DNA of 61,958 bases from DATNBT01 sp964579765. Lineage in GTDB: Bacteria; Acidobacteriota; Vicinamibacteria; Vicinamibacterales; CAVVIG01. The notes beneath the pieces were generated by a model. The model worked only from the letters and a program-made list of their open reading frames with translations, had not been told where the DNA came from and searched no databases. Where the stretch lies: contig CAZOIK010000267.1 of NCBI GenBank assembly GCA_964579765.1, positions 1 through 61,958 on the forward strand, given 5' to 3'. Both the position numbers and the translations under genes were made by a program. Below are positions 50,089 through 58,662 of the stretch, piece by piece. How positions within the stretch are numbered: the first letter of the stretch is position 1; every line of letters starts with the position of its first letter.

Positions 50089-51729
50089 CTACGGCCGAAG
50101 CGCGAATGCGTACAGCGAGCTGCCTGCACACACCGCGATGAATTGACGTCCGTCGACCGAGTAGGACACCGGACTCGATTGCACCGGCCCGCCGGCGGTA
50201 AAAGTCCACAACAGCGCGCCGCTGCGCGCATCGAGCGCGTAGACGTACCCTTCGCGTCCGCCGCTGAACAGGAGATCCGTCGCGGTCGTCAGGACGCCGG
50301 CTTCGGTGAAGTCGGTCATCTTGAACTCCCACTTGCGCCGTCCCGTGAGTGGATCGATCGCGAGGACGGCGCCGTACCCTTCTTCGTCCATGCGGAGGTT
50401 GTTCGTGGCCGTCCGCAGTCCCTGTGCGTCGGTCGCGCGGCCCTCGCCGCCGCCGAAATACTGGCCTTCGATGTACGTCTGCGGTCGCTTGATGAAGATC
50501 GATCCGTAGTTCACCCACGCCGGGACGTAGAACAGACCCGTACGGGGGCTATAGGAAGGGCTGTACCAGTTGGTCGCCCCCTGATTCCCCGGGAACACGA
50601 GCGTGCCGAGCGGCGTGGCCTCCTGACCCGGCACTCGCTTCGGCCGCCCCTTCTCGTCGAACCCGTCGGCCCATGTCACGCGCACGAACGGGGTGCCCGA
50701 CAGGAACTCGCCGCTCAGGCGATCGAGCACGTAGAAGAAGCCATTTCGATTGGCCCAGAGCATCACCTTGCGCGGCTGTCCGCGCCAGCGAACCTCCGCC
50801 AGCACCGGCACCTGCACCGCATCCTGATCGAACTCGTCGTGCGGGGAAAACTGATAGTGCCACTTCAACTGCCCCGTGTCCGGGTCGAGCGCGACGACCG
50901 ACGCCGTGTACAGGTTGTCGCCGGGCCGCGACTCTCCATTCCGATCCGGCCCCGCGTTGCCGATGCCCCAGTACGTCAGGTTCGCATCGGGATCGTACGA
51001 GCCCGTCACCCAAATCGAGCCGCCGCCGGTCTTCCACGAGTCGCCGCCCCAGCTCTCGCGTCCGGGCTCGCCGGGCCCCGCGACGGTCGAGAACCGCCAG
51101 ACTTCCTTGCCGGTCTTCGCGTCGAAGGCGGCCAGAAACCCGCGAATGCCGTACTCGCCGCCCGCCGGCCCGACGATCACTTTGTCTTTGACAACGAGCG
51201 GCGCGAGCGTCAGCGAGTAGCCGGCCTCGGGCCGTGAAAGCTTCACGTCCCACACGAGTCGTCCGGTTTTGTCGTCGACGGCGATCAGATGTCCGTCGAT
51301 GGTGCCCATGAACAGCGTGTCGCCGAGGATGGCGAGTCCGCGATTCACGCGCCCGCAGCACAATCTCGAGAGTGGCGATGGGCGATGCGAGTAGCTCCAG
51401 TAGACGCGGCCCGTCGCCGCATCGAGCGCCACGATGTCGTTGGGCGCCTGGACCGTATACATGACGCCGTCGACGACCAGCGGGCTGGCCTCGAACTTCT
51501 CGAGCGACCGTGCCTGGAACACCCACTCGGGTCCGAGCCGCCGCACGTTATCCGGCGTGATCTGGGACAGCGTGGTGTACCGCTCGCTGCGGAAACTGCC
51601 GGAATACGTCAGCCAGTTCTGCGGCTCGCGGTCCGCGTGCAGCAGACGGTCGAACGACACCTGCGCGTGCAGGGATGCGCCGGCGAGCAGCGCGGCGAAG
51701 ACGGATGCCGCCGTGCGCGTGCTCCTCAC
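50089..51729 (-). CDS. PQQ-dependent alcohol dehydrogenase (quinoprotein)
   Basis: 546 residues from a GTG at 51729 that overlaps the cytochrome gene stop (GTGA). Leader VRSTRTAASVFAALLAGASL. Quinoprotein features are WLTYSGSFRSERYTTLSQIT, ALDAATGRVYWSYSHRP, the vicinal disulfide CCGRVNRG at about residue 127, ALDPDTGQLKWHYQFSPHDE near 280, AIDPLTGRRKWEFKMTD and ALDARSGALLWTFTAGG. The Cys-Cys pair lies above PQQ in functional enzymes. It oxidises alcohols in the periplasm and lacks heme; the adjoining di-heme cytochrome is the natural electron acceptor. A paralogue without the Cys pair is at 40901-42631. Confidence 0.92.
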   Translation of the reverse strand: MRSTRTAASVFAALLAGASLHAQVSFDRLLHADREPQNWLTYSGSFRSERYTTLSQITPDNVRRLGPEWVFQARSLEKFEASPLVVDGVMYTVQAPNDIVALDAATGRVYWSYSHRPSPLSRLCCGRVNRGLAILGDTLFMGTIDGHLIAVDDKTGRLVWDVKLSRPEAGYSLTLAPLVVKDKVIVGPAGGEYGIRGFLAAFDAKTGKEVWRFSTVAGPGEPGRESWGGDSWKTGGGSIWVTGSYDPDANLTYWGIGNAGPDRNGESRPGDNLYTASVVALDPDTGQLKWHYQFSPHDEFDQDAVQVPVLAEVRWRGQPRKVMLWANRNGFFYVLDRLSGEFLSGTPFVRVTWADGFDEKGRPKRVPGQEATPLGTLVFPGNQGATNWYSPSYSPRTGLFYVPAWVNYGSIFIKRPQTYIEGQYFGGGEGRATDAQGLRTATNNLRMDEEGYGAVLAIDPLTGRRKWEFKMTDFTEAGVLTTATDLLFSGGREGYVYALDARSGALLWTFTAGGPVQSSPVSYSVDGRQFIAVCAGSSLYAFALRP

Positions 51730-52508
51730 CGTGCCGCTCCCGTCCCCTTGAGCGTCGCCAGGTAGCCGACGAGATCGGCGATCTCGTCGGGCGTCAACTT
51801 CCCCCGGTACGAGGTCTTTGGTGACGCCTCGACAATCGTCAGCTCGCGCAGACTGCGCGTCGCGAACGTCCGGAGCTGCTCGCGCGTATCGAGCACCTGC
51901 ACGGTCAGCATGTCGTGATTGAGCAGCCGTCCCGTCACCGTCTGCCCGTCGCGGGTGACGAGCCGCACGCCGCGATTCTGCGGACGCACGGTCGGCGCCG
52001 GATCCAGCAGCGCCTTTTCGAGTTCGGCCGTCCGGCGGATGCGCCCGACCTCGCTGATGTCGATGCCGAGCCGCGGCCCCTCGCCGTTCACGCTGTGGCA
52101 CGTCAGGCACTGCCCCTTGCCCTCGAACAACGCCCGGCCGCGCCGCGCGTCGCCGCGCGCGACGGTTGCCTGCCTCGATGCGGCCTGCGTGCGAAGGAAG
52201 GCGACAATCTGCGTCGCCGCCGTATTCGAGTAGTTCCCCGGCGGCATCGCCGTGCCCGGAATGCCGCGGCGGATGATGTCGATCAGCTCGCCGTCCGACG
52301 ACGCGCGCCTGAACTGCCCGTGTTCGAGATCGACCCCGGGCACGACGTCACCGTCGGGCCCGTGGCAGTTCGCGCACGAGTTCATGAAGAGACGCTCCCC
52401 GTCCTGCGCGTCGGCCGGCGAGTAGGCCGGCGCCTGCGCGGCGGCCACGCCCGCGAGACACAACGTCGCGACGACGGCGAACGCCCACTCAGCGCACGTC
52501 GTGGTCAT
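51726..52508 (-). CDS. Di-heme cytochrome c
   Basis: 260 residues with leader MTTTCAEWAFAVVATLCLAG. Two heme-attachment sites: CANCHGPDGDVVPG at about residue 44 and CLTCHSVNGEGPR at about 135. Methionine ligands are plausible, for example PGTAMPPGNY. A C-terminal domain of about 90 residues (VTRDGQTVTGRLLNHDMLTV, LTPDEIADLVGYLATLKG) resembles the heme-binding region of membrane-bound dehydrogenase-like proteins. It probably accepts electrons from the quinoprotein with which it overlaps (GTGA). The ATG at 52508 is preferred; the upstream gene stop lies inside its first codons. Confidence 0.88.
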   Translation of the reverse strand: MTTTCAEWAFAVVATLCLAGVAAAQAPAYSPADAQDGERLFMNSCANCHGPDGDVVPGVDLEHGQFRRASSDGELIDIIRRGIPGTAMPPGNYSNTAATQIVAFLRTQAASRQATVARGDARRGRALFEGKGQCLTCHSVNGEGPRLGIDISEVGRIRRTAELEKALLDPAPTVRPQNRGVRLVTRDGQTVTGRLLNHDMLTVQVLDTREQLRTFATRSLRELTIVEASPKTSYRGKLTPDEIADLVGYLATLKGTGAAR

Positions 52509-53478
52509 GCGCGCGCGCAACCTCGAGCATGTCCTTGAGACCGATATTTCCTTCGTGGCACTCGTACGGCATGATCGCTTCGCTGTTCATGATCGTGAGC
52601 GGCATGCCGAACGTCCACGGCGACACCCACGTCTTCGGATCGTCGACCGTTACCGTCCACAGAATCTTGTCCGGCGCCGTGCGCGTGAAGCGCTCGACGA
52701 GCGTCAGCGCCGACGCGTCGGCGTTTCTGTAGGCGCTCCGCTGCGTGAAGTTCGTCGTCTCGACGACGAGGGTATTGCCCTCCCAGTGGCCTCTCGCGTC
52801 TCCCATGTCCAGACGAATACCCGCGCCGACGTGCGGCCGCCCGTCGAGCGGAACGAGACGCGTTTCGTGAATCATCTCGTACCGGATCGCGACCATCCCC
52901 GGCGCCTGGGAAATCTGGTACGAGTTGCCGTAGATCGCCGGCATCAGCGAGCCCGGGCCGCCGCGTGTGATGCAGCGGTCGTACAGCGTGAAGTCTTCAG
53001 GACCGCGCCAGCTCGAGTCTTCGGCATAGCTGCCGCGCACGGTCCCGGCGGCGGCGCGGCGGCGCCCCGCATCGGTCAGCACCGGGATCTTTCCATCCGG
53101 CGGGTCGATCACGAACCACGCGGCGCCGCCCTTCCTCAAGTCGTACACGTCCTGCCACCAGTGATCAGGACCATGGAGCGGGCCCTCGAAGTTGTCGCGC
53201 GTGCGTTGCTGCAGCGACGCGCGGAATCGCGCGAGTTCCTCGCCCTTGACGTCGTCGCGCCGGCGCCCCGCGAACTGCTCGGGCCGCTCGAACGGAGTGC
53301 TCGCCTCGAAGACGTTCGTGAGGTTGCCGGAAATGTCGGGATCGCCCCATGGTGTCTTCGGCGCCGTCCATCGCGTCTGCGCCGACACGCCCGTCATGGC
53401 CACACACGCGGCGACGAGCGCCCGCACCAGCCTTCGAGACGCTGAGATTGCAGAATCGCTCTGGGTTCGCACGCCCAT
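52489..53478 (-). CDS. Secreted protein of unknown function (GHWEGNTLVVETTNF family)
   Basis: 329 residues, a paralogue of the proteins at 2577-3554 and 4108-4902. Leader about 1-34 (VRALVAACVAMTGVSAQTRW). The core has DPDISGNLTNVFEASTPFER, a DRCITRGGPGSLMPAIYGNS segment, GHWEGNTLVVETTNF at about 245 and LVERFTRTAPDKILWTVTVD with KTWVSPWTF. The C-terminus has YECHEGNIGLKDML. The Cys-Glu-x-Asn near the end is shared with the 4108-4902 protein (CAENN). First gene of the cytochrome/PQQ/PrpD/TonB run, with the palindromic motif at 53584 upstream. Its function is unknown but probably tied to oxidation of an imported substrate. Confidence 0.75.
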   Translation of the reverse strand: MGVRTQSDSAISASRRLVRALVAACVAMTGVSAQTRWTAPKTPWGDPDISGNLTNVFEASTPFERPEQFAGRRRDDVKGEELARFRASLQQRTRDNFEGPLHGPDHWWQDVYDLRKGGAAWFVIDPPDGKIPVLTDAGRRRAAAGTVRGSYAEDSSWRGPEDFTLYDRCITRGGPGSLMPAIYGNSYQISQAPGMVAIRYEMIHETRLVPLDGRPHVGAGIRLDMGDARGHWEGNTLVVETTNFTQRSAYRNADASALTLVERFTRTAPDKILWTVTVDDPKTWVSPWTFGMPLTIMNSEAIMPYECHEGNIGLKDMLEVARAHDHDVR

Positions 53479-53583
53479 CGTCCACCTCGAACAGCGGCAC
53501 ACGTCACCGCGAGACACCTTTCCGATGGACTCGGACCGACGGCAACGGTGGCGCATCCTAGCCCGATGCGCTCCGACGTGTGA

Positions 53584-53601
53584 ATACTCAATATTGAGTA
53601 G
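53584..53601. promoter_or_regulatory. Shared palindromic operator-like motif, copy 2
   Basis: ATACTCAATATTGAGTAG; the inner 16 bases TACTCAATATTGAGTA form a perfect palindrome. It lies between the response-regulator stop (53614) and the start of the secreted-family gene (53478), 105 bases upstream of that ATG. Confidence 0.65.
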
Positions 53602-53613
53602 AACGCGCGCGCG

Positions 53614-54264
53614 TTACTCGATGTGTACGATGCCCCGGCGAATCGCCACGTGCACGGCCGCCGTACGCTCGTTCACCTTGAGTTTGGCGAAGATGTTCTT
53701 GATGTGGACGGCGACGGTCGTCTCGGTGATCCCGAGCTCGGTCGCGATCACTTTGTTCCGCATGCCTCTCGAGATCAACTCGAGCACCTCGACTTCGCGC
53801 GGCGTCAGCGCCGGCTGGCCCGCCCGCTCGTCGAGCTTCGCCCTGACGTCGTCCTGCAGAGGGTGCTCGCCCGCATACACGTCGCGGACCGTGCGAACGA
53901 GTTCGTCGGGCAGCGCTTCTTTCAGCAGATAGGTCGTCGCTCCGGCTGCCAGCGCCTGGTGGATATCCTCGTCGCCGACGTACATCGTCAGCACGATGAT
54001 CCGGGCGTTTGGATCGTGCTTGCGAATCTCGCAGATCGCGTCGAGGCCGCTCATCGCCTTGAGGCGAAGGTCCATCAGCGTGATGTCCGGGCGGTGCCGC
54101 GCGAACATCGCGACGGCTTCTTCGCCGCTCGCCGCGCGCGCGACCACTTCGAAGTCGGGCTCGCGCGAGAGGATGAGCGCAATGCCTTCGCGGACGATTC
54201 GATGATCGTCGACGCACAGCACACGGATTCGCGGTGTGACAGGCGCGGACACGGCTGCGCTCAC
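53614..54264 (-). CDS. NarL/FixJ-type response regulator
   Basis: 216 residues. The receiver (about 10-125) has IRVLCVDDHRIVREGIALIL, phosphoacceptor Asp in DITLMDLRLKAMSGLDAICE, IIVLTMYVGDEDI and TYLLKEAL. The LuxR HTH is LTPREVEVLELISRGMRNKV followed by LGITETTVAVHIKNIFAKLK. The start overlaps the sensor kinase stop (ATGA, 54261-54264), a typical cognate pair. It likely controls the DUF1552/1592 and oxidation genes around it. The target motif may be one of the 18-bp palindromes, though that link is inference. Confidence 0.93.
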   Translation of the reverse strand: MSAAVSAPVTPRIRVLCVDDHRIVREGIALILSREPDFEVVARAASGEEAVAMFARHRPDITLMDLRLKAMSGLDAICEIRKHDPNARIIVLTMYVGDEDIHQALAAGATTYLLKEALPDELVRTVRDVYAGEHPLQDDVRAKLDERAGQPALTPREVEVLELISRGMRNKVIATELGITETTVAVHIKNIFAKLKVNERTAAVHVAIRRGIVHIE

Positions 54265-57200
54265 GCGGGTATCGCCCGGCGAAACGGCGGCTCTGTCGGC
54301 ACGCTCACCTCGACGACCGTACCGCGGCCGACGGCGGTCGTGATGCGCAGCACGCCGTGAAGCTCTTCGGTGCGCTCCCGCATGGTGATCAGGCCATAGT
54401 GATCGTCGGGCACGGCCCGCGGATCGTACACGAACCCTGCCCCGTCGTCCGTCACGCGCATGATCACGATCTCGCCCGTAAGATCCAGCGAGAGATCGAT
54501 GTGACTGGCGCCCGCATGCCGTACCGCGTTGGTGATGGCTTCCTGGCCGATCCGGAAGAGCTCGCTCTCGATGTCGTGCGGCAGCACGGCGGTCCCCGTC
54601 ACGGCCACGGCGAACGTGGCCGACGTGTGGCCCACGGCTTCGCGACCGAATTCCTGGAGCGCCGTGGCGAGGCTGCGGGCCTTCAGCAGGGGCGACCGCA
54701 GGTTCTTGATCGACTCGCGCGCTTCGCGGACGTAGGCTTCGACCTGCCGCCTGACGCGGTTGATCTGATTGCGCGCGACGATCGGCTCGGCGGCGACGGT
54801 CTTCGCGATCGGCTCGAGCTGCAGCACGACGCCGACCAGGCTCTGAAGCAGCGTGTCGTGCAGTTCGCGGCTCAGCCGCACGCGTTCGGCGAGCACGAGG
54901 GAGAACTCACGTTTGACGAGCCCGATGCGGAACCGCCAGATGCCCCAGATGACGCCCAGCGCGGCCGCCACGCACAACGCGTAGAACCAGGCGGTCTGGT
55001 AGAACGCGGGCTCGATCGTCACGCCGAGCTCCGCCTTCGACGTGTTCCACACGCCCTCTTCCGCGCTCGCTTCGACGTGGAATCGATAGGTGCCCGGCGA
55101 GAGATTCGTGTACACGGCCGCACGTTGCGTGTCGGCCTCGATCCAGGTCGAATCGACGCCGGCCAGCCAGTATCGGAAGCGAATCTTGTTCGGCGCACTC
55201 AACATCACCGCCGTGTAGTTGATCTGCACGCGGCCGATGCCGTGCGGCAGCGACAGCGTCCGGACCGGCGACAGCACGCGCGTACTCGACGTGAGGACTG
55301 ATTCGATGTACACGGGCGCGACAAGCGACGTGAAGTCTTCCCGGATGTCGGCGGGGTCGACTCGCGTCAATCCCCCGCCTTGAATGAACCACAGGCTTCC
55401 GTCGTCGCCGCGCGCGGAGCTGACGTGACCGAAGGCGCCGCCGGCGAGGCCGTCAAGCGCGTCGTACATCCGGTACTGCACCCGGTAGCCCGGCGCGGCG
55501 AGGGCGTTGTCGAACTCGCGGCGATCGAGACAAATCAAGCCTCGATCGACGCTGAGCCAGAGCCGATCCTGCCCGTCCATCACGACGGACGAGATCGCGC
55601 CGCCCTGCAATCCGTGCTCGCGACCGATGGCCGCATAGCGGCCGTCCTTGATTCGGCCCAGCCCGTTGCCGGCGCCGACCCAGACGTCGCCGGCGGGATC
55701 CTCGAACACCGCATGAACGGCGCCGCGTGCATCGACGTGGAATCCCTCGTCGCGTCCAAGGAGATGCACCGCGCCGGCTTCGTCGACGAACCCCAACCCG
55801 CCGGACTCCGACGCGATCCACAGGCGGCCCGACCGATCGAGTTGCATGTACGTGATGCGGCCGAACGACGAGACGCCGACGTCCAGGGGAACGAGACGCC
55901 GGCCGTCCCAATGGAACACCCACGCCCCGTCGGAGAGCCACAGCGATCCTCCGGGCGCCGGTGCGATCGACGTGATCTGCGGCCGGCTGCGCCGCGGCAA
56001 CGCGACCTGCATCAGCGTGCTGCCGGCGAGTCGGAACAGACCTTCGGTCGCGCCGATCCACAGCGTCCCGCGGCGATCGTCGTACAGACTCCTGACGTCC
56101 GGACGCGTCGACGCGACTTCGGCGGGGCCCCAGCGATGTGGATAACGCGCAAAGTGGATGACGCCCGTCGTGGTGCCGACCCACATGCCGCCGTCCGCAT
56201 GCGTCGACGCCGCGATCGCGTACCCCAGATCCTCGAGCGGGGTGACGCGGCGGCGGGTCAGCCGATGCAGCCCGCCGGAGGAGCCCACCCAGACGTTGCC
56301 GTCGTGATCTTCGAAGATCGCCTGAATCAGATCGCTCGACAGGCCGGTGCGAAGGCCGGCGCGGTAGACCGTCCGGCGGTCGGCCGGGCCGTCGACGCTC
56401 ACCTGCCAGAGGCCGGCTCCGTACGTGCCGATCCACAGGTGGCGCTCGTGATCGAACATCACGCGGTACCCGGCGCCCGAATGGGCGGTCGACGCCGGCT
56501 GGTCGATGCGCCGGAATCCGTGGGCGATGTCGGTCGTCCAGATTCTGCCGTCGGCGTCTTCGGCGACGCCCCACGCGACGTTCGACGCGATGCGATCGAA
56601 GCCGGTCCCCTGCGCGCCGCGTTCGAACGTACCGAGCCAGGTGCCCGCGAGAATGTGTCCGTTGCGGCGCACGACGACCTGGCGCACGCGCGCGTCGCGG
56701 CCGCCGCCGACCAGCCTGACCCGGTGCCAGCCTCCGTCGTCGAACTGATAGAGAACGCCGTCCCCGACCGCCCAAACCGCCCCGCGCGGATCCTGGGCCA
56801 AGTCGCTCACCGACGCCGGCGCCCCCGCGCGAGGCAGCGCCTCGACGTGTCCGTCACGAATACGCCGCACGGGCGAATCGTCCGCGAACCCGACCCACAG
56901 CGTGCCGTCCGCGCTCAGGCACAGCGCCGTGACCCCGGTCTTCGGCAGCGGTGTGTCGTTGATGTCGTCGGAGGTCGTGAAACGTGAGCCGTCGAATCTG
57001 AACAAGCCGGCATCGGCGCCGATCCAGAGATACCCGCGGCGATCCTGAACGATCGCGTAGACCGCGCCGAACGGACGGCCGTCGCCCTCGTTCCAAGTCG
57101 TGACGGAATACCCGCTGAGGAGATCTTCCTGCTCGGCGCCGTGCGCGAATGCGGCGGCGACGAGCAGGGCACAGACACACTGCGCGGCGAGCTGCGCGCA

Positions 57201-57284
57201 GCGTCGGATCGGACCACACTGGCGGAAACTGCAGTGACGCACGGGCGGGTGTCCGCCGGTATTATGGCGCAGGTGCCGAGGCAC
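54261..57284 (-). CDS. Two-component sensor kinase: Reg_prop beta-propellers, Y_Y_Y, HisKA_3, HATPase
   Basis: About 1007 residues. The N-terminal leader (about 30-48, AQCVCALLVAAAFAHGAEQE) is followed by two seven-bladed propellers (about 60-700) with repeated motifs such as GYLWIGADAGLFRFDG, GNVWVGSSGGLHRL and GTLWIGATEGLFRLAG. A Y_Y_Y domain (about 705-780: VQINYTAVMLSAPNKIRFRY) precedes a transmembrane helix (FYALCVAAALGVIWGIWRFR). HisKA_3 has RLSRELHDTLLQSLVGVVLQ, and the ATPase has QEAITNAVRHAG and DDGAGF. It senses an extracytoplasmic, probably carbohydrate-like, ligand and phosphorylates the regulator at 53614. The start is unsure: GTG at 57284 or an internal GTG at 57242. Confidence 0.9.
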   Translation of the reverse strand: MPRHLRHNTGGHPPVRHCSFRQCGPIRRCAQLAAQCVCALLVAAAFAHGAEQEDLLSGYSVTTWNEGDGRPFGAVYAIVQDRRGYLWIGADAGLFRFDGSRFTTSDDINDTPLPKTGVTALCLSADGTLWVGFADDSPVRRIRDGHVEALPRAGAPASVSDLAQDPRGAVWAVGDGVLYQFDDGGWHRVRLVGGGRDARVRQVVVRRNGHILAGTWLGTFERGAQGTGFDRIASNVAWGVAEDADGRIWTTDIAHGFRRIDQPASTAHSGAGYRVMFDHERHLWIGTYGAGLWQVSVDGPADRRTVYRAGLRTGLSSDLIQAIFEDHDGNVWVGSSGGLHRLTRRRVTPLEDLGYAIAASTHADGGMWVGTTTGVIHFARYPHRWGPAEVASTRPDVRSLYDDRRGTLWIGATEGLFRLAGSTLMQVALPRRSRPQITSIAPAPGGSLWLSDGAWVFHWDGRRLVPLDVGVSSFGRITYMQLDRSGRLWIASESGGLGFVDEAGAVHLLGRDEGFHVDARGAVHAVFEDPAGDVWVGAGNGLGRIKDGRYAAIGREHGLQGGAISSVVMDGQDRLWLSVDRGLICLDRREFDNALAAPGYRVQYRMYDALDGLAGGAFGHVSSARGDDGSLWFIQGGGLTRVDPADIREDFTSLVAPVYIESVLTSSTRVLSPVRTLSLPHGIGRVQINYTAVMLSAPNKIRFRYWLAGVDSTWIEADTQRAAVYTNLSPGTYRFHVEASAEEGVWNTSKAELGVTIEPAFYQTAWFYALCVAAALGVIWGIWRFRIGLVKREFSLVLAERVRLSRELHDTLLQSLVGVVLQLEPIAKTVAAEPIVARNQINRVRRQVEAYVREARESIKNLRSPLLKARSLATALQEFGREAVGHTSATFAVAVTGTAVLPHDIESELFRIGQEAITNAVRHAGASHIDLSLDLTGEIVIMRVTDDGAGFVYDPRAVPDDHYGLITMRERTEELHGVLRITTAVGRGTVVEVSVPTEPPFRRAIPA

Positions 57285-57292
57285 CCGCGCCG

Positions 57293-58633
57293 CTACAGCG
57301 TCTCGATGTTCAGCTTGCCCGTACTATCGCCGAGCTTGTCCAGCGGGACGCCGACCTTGTCGAGCACCGACAGCAGCAGGTTCGTCATCGGCACATCCTG
57401 CCGGCGGATGTGCCGGCCCGTCTTCAACGCGCCGCCGCCTTTGCCGAACAGCAGCGTGGGTATGTCGACGAAGTTGTGCTGGTTGCCGTCGCCCATCGCG
57501 GACCCATACACGATGATCGAGTGGTCGAGGAGCGTGCCGTCGCCGTCGGGCGTCGACTTCAGCTTGTCGAGGAAGTACTTCAGCACCATCATGTGATAGA
57601 TGTCGATCTGAACCTTCTGCTCGATCAAGCCCGGGTCGTGGCGGTTGTGCGTGATGATGTGGTGCTGTTCCGACTGCCCGAGGTTCTTGAACACGTGGCT
57701 GCTGAGCTCGCGCCCCATCATCAAACTGAACACGCGCGTGACGTCGCCCTGATACGCGAGCGTCTGCAGATCGAACATGATCCGGGCGCGATCTTCCCAC
57801 TCGGCGGGCACGTCCACGGGCCGCTCCGGCAGGTCGAGCGTCGTCGCGGTCTGCTCTTCGGCGAGGCTGATGCGGCGCTCGACGTCGCGGACCGATTCCA
57901 GATATTCGTTGAGACGCTGCCGGTCGCTCGGACCGAGCTGGCTCTGCAGACGCGCGGCGTCTTCGGCGACCGAGTCGAGGATGCTGGCCCGCCATCTGGC
58001 GTCTTCCCGGCGCTGGTCGGCGCTGCCGCCCTCGCCGAACAGGCGCTCGAACACGGCGCGCGGCTGCGCCTCCATCGGCACGGGCGTCGTCGCGTTCTTC
58101 CACGACAGCGTGTTCGAGAAGATGCAGGTGCCGCCTTCGCAGTTGAAGACTGAGGGCGGCTCGAGCTCCATGCCAAGCGAGCCAACGGCCGTGTCCCTGC
58201 CGAGTCTTTCGGCGGCGATTTGATCCGCCGTCGGGCCGAGCCGCACTTCGGCGCCGACCTGCGTCACGGCCGCGGCGTGCAGGCCGCTCAACCACACGGC
58301 GCTGGCGCGGGGATGCGGGTAGCTGCCGTCGCCCTTGGACCCGCCTTCGTTGTGGCACAGTCCCGTGACGACCATCATGTGCTCGCGCAGCGGCTCGAGC
58401 GGCGCGAGAATCCGCGACATCTCGAAGTTCGTGCCCTCGGCTTTGGGCGTCCACTGGTCGTAGATCGTTCCCATCGGGTGGTACATGAACCCGATGCGCG
58501 GCACCGGCCGTGCGGCGGTCTTGACGATGGGCGTCAGCGCCGGCACCATCGCGTCGAGGAGCGGCAGGGCGAGCGTCGCTCCGACTCCGCGAAGGAACGT
58601 CCGGCGCTCGATGGCCATTTTCGAAATAAACAT
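57293..58633 (-). CDS. DUF1552 family secreted protein
   Basis: 446 residues with ribosome site GAGGAGG and a twin-arginine-type leader (MFISKMAIERRTFLRGVGAT). DUF1552 landmarks are RIGFMYHPMGTIYDQWTPKA, HMMVVTGLCHNEG, PHPRASAVWLSG, GSLGMELEPPSVFNCEGG, TNTLSWKNATTPVP-like text at about 185, and the C-terminal THNRHDPGLIEQ and DIPTLLFGKGGG. This family is found next to DUF1592/1588 cytochrome proteins in Planctomycetes and Acidobacteria and is of unknown activity. Here the two genes are 29 bp apart, so they probably form one exported complex or pathway. It ends nine bases before the sensor-kinase start. Confidence 0.9.
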   Translation of the reverse strand: MFISKMAIERRTFLRGVGATLALPLLDAMVPALTPIVKTAARPVPRIGFMYHPMGTIYDQWTPKAEGTNFEMSRILAPLEPLREHMMVVTGLCHNEGGSKGDGSYPHPRASAVWLSGLHAAAVTQVGAEVRLGPTADQIAAERLGRDTAVGSLGMELEPPSVFNCEGGTCIFSNTLSWKNATTPVPMEAQPRAVFERLFGEGGSADQRREDARWRASILDSVAEDAARLQSQLGPSDRQRLNEYLESVRDVERRISLAEEQTATTLDLPERPVDVPAEWEDRARIMFDLQTLAYQGDVTRVFSLMMGRELSSHVFKNLGQSEQHHIITHNRHDPGLIEQKVQIDIYHMMVLKYFLDKLKSTPDGDGTLLDHSIIVYGSAMGDGNQHNFVDIPTLLFGKGGGALKTGRHIRRQDVPMTNLLLSVLDKVGVPLDKLGDSTGKLNIETL

Positions 58634-58662
58634 CGGTCCTCCTCTGCCCCCACTCTTCCCGA

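Noticed and set aside
49060..51237. A 725-codon plus-strand open frame
   Set aside because: Antisense to the MmgE/PrpD and PQQ genes; no recognizable domain.
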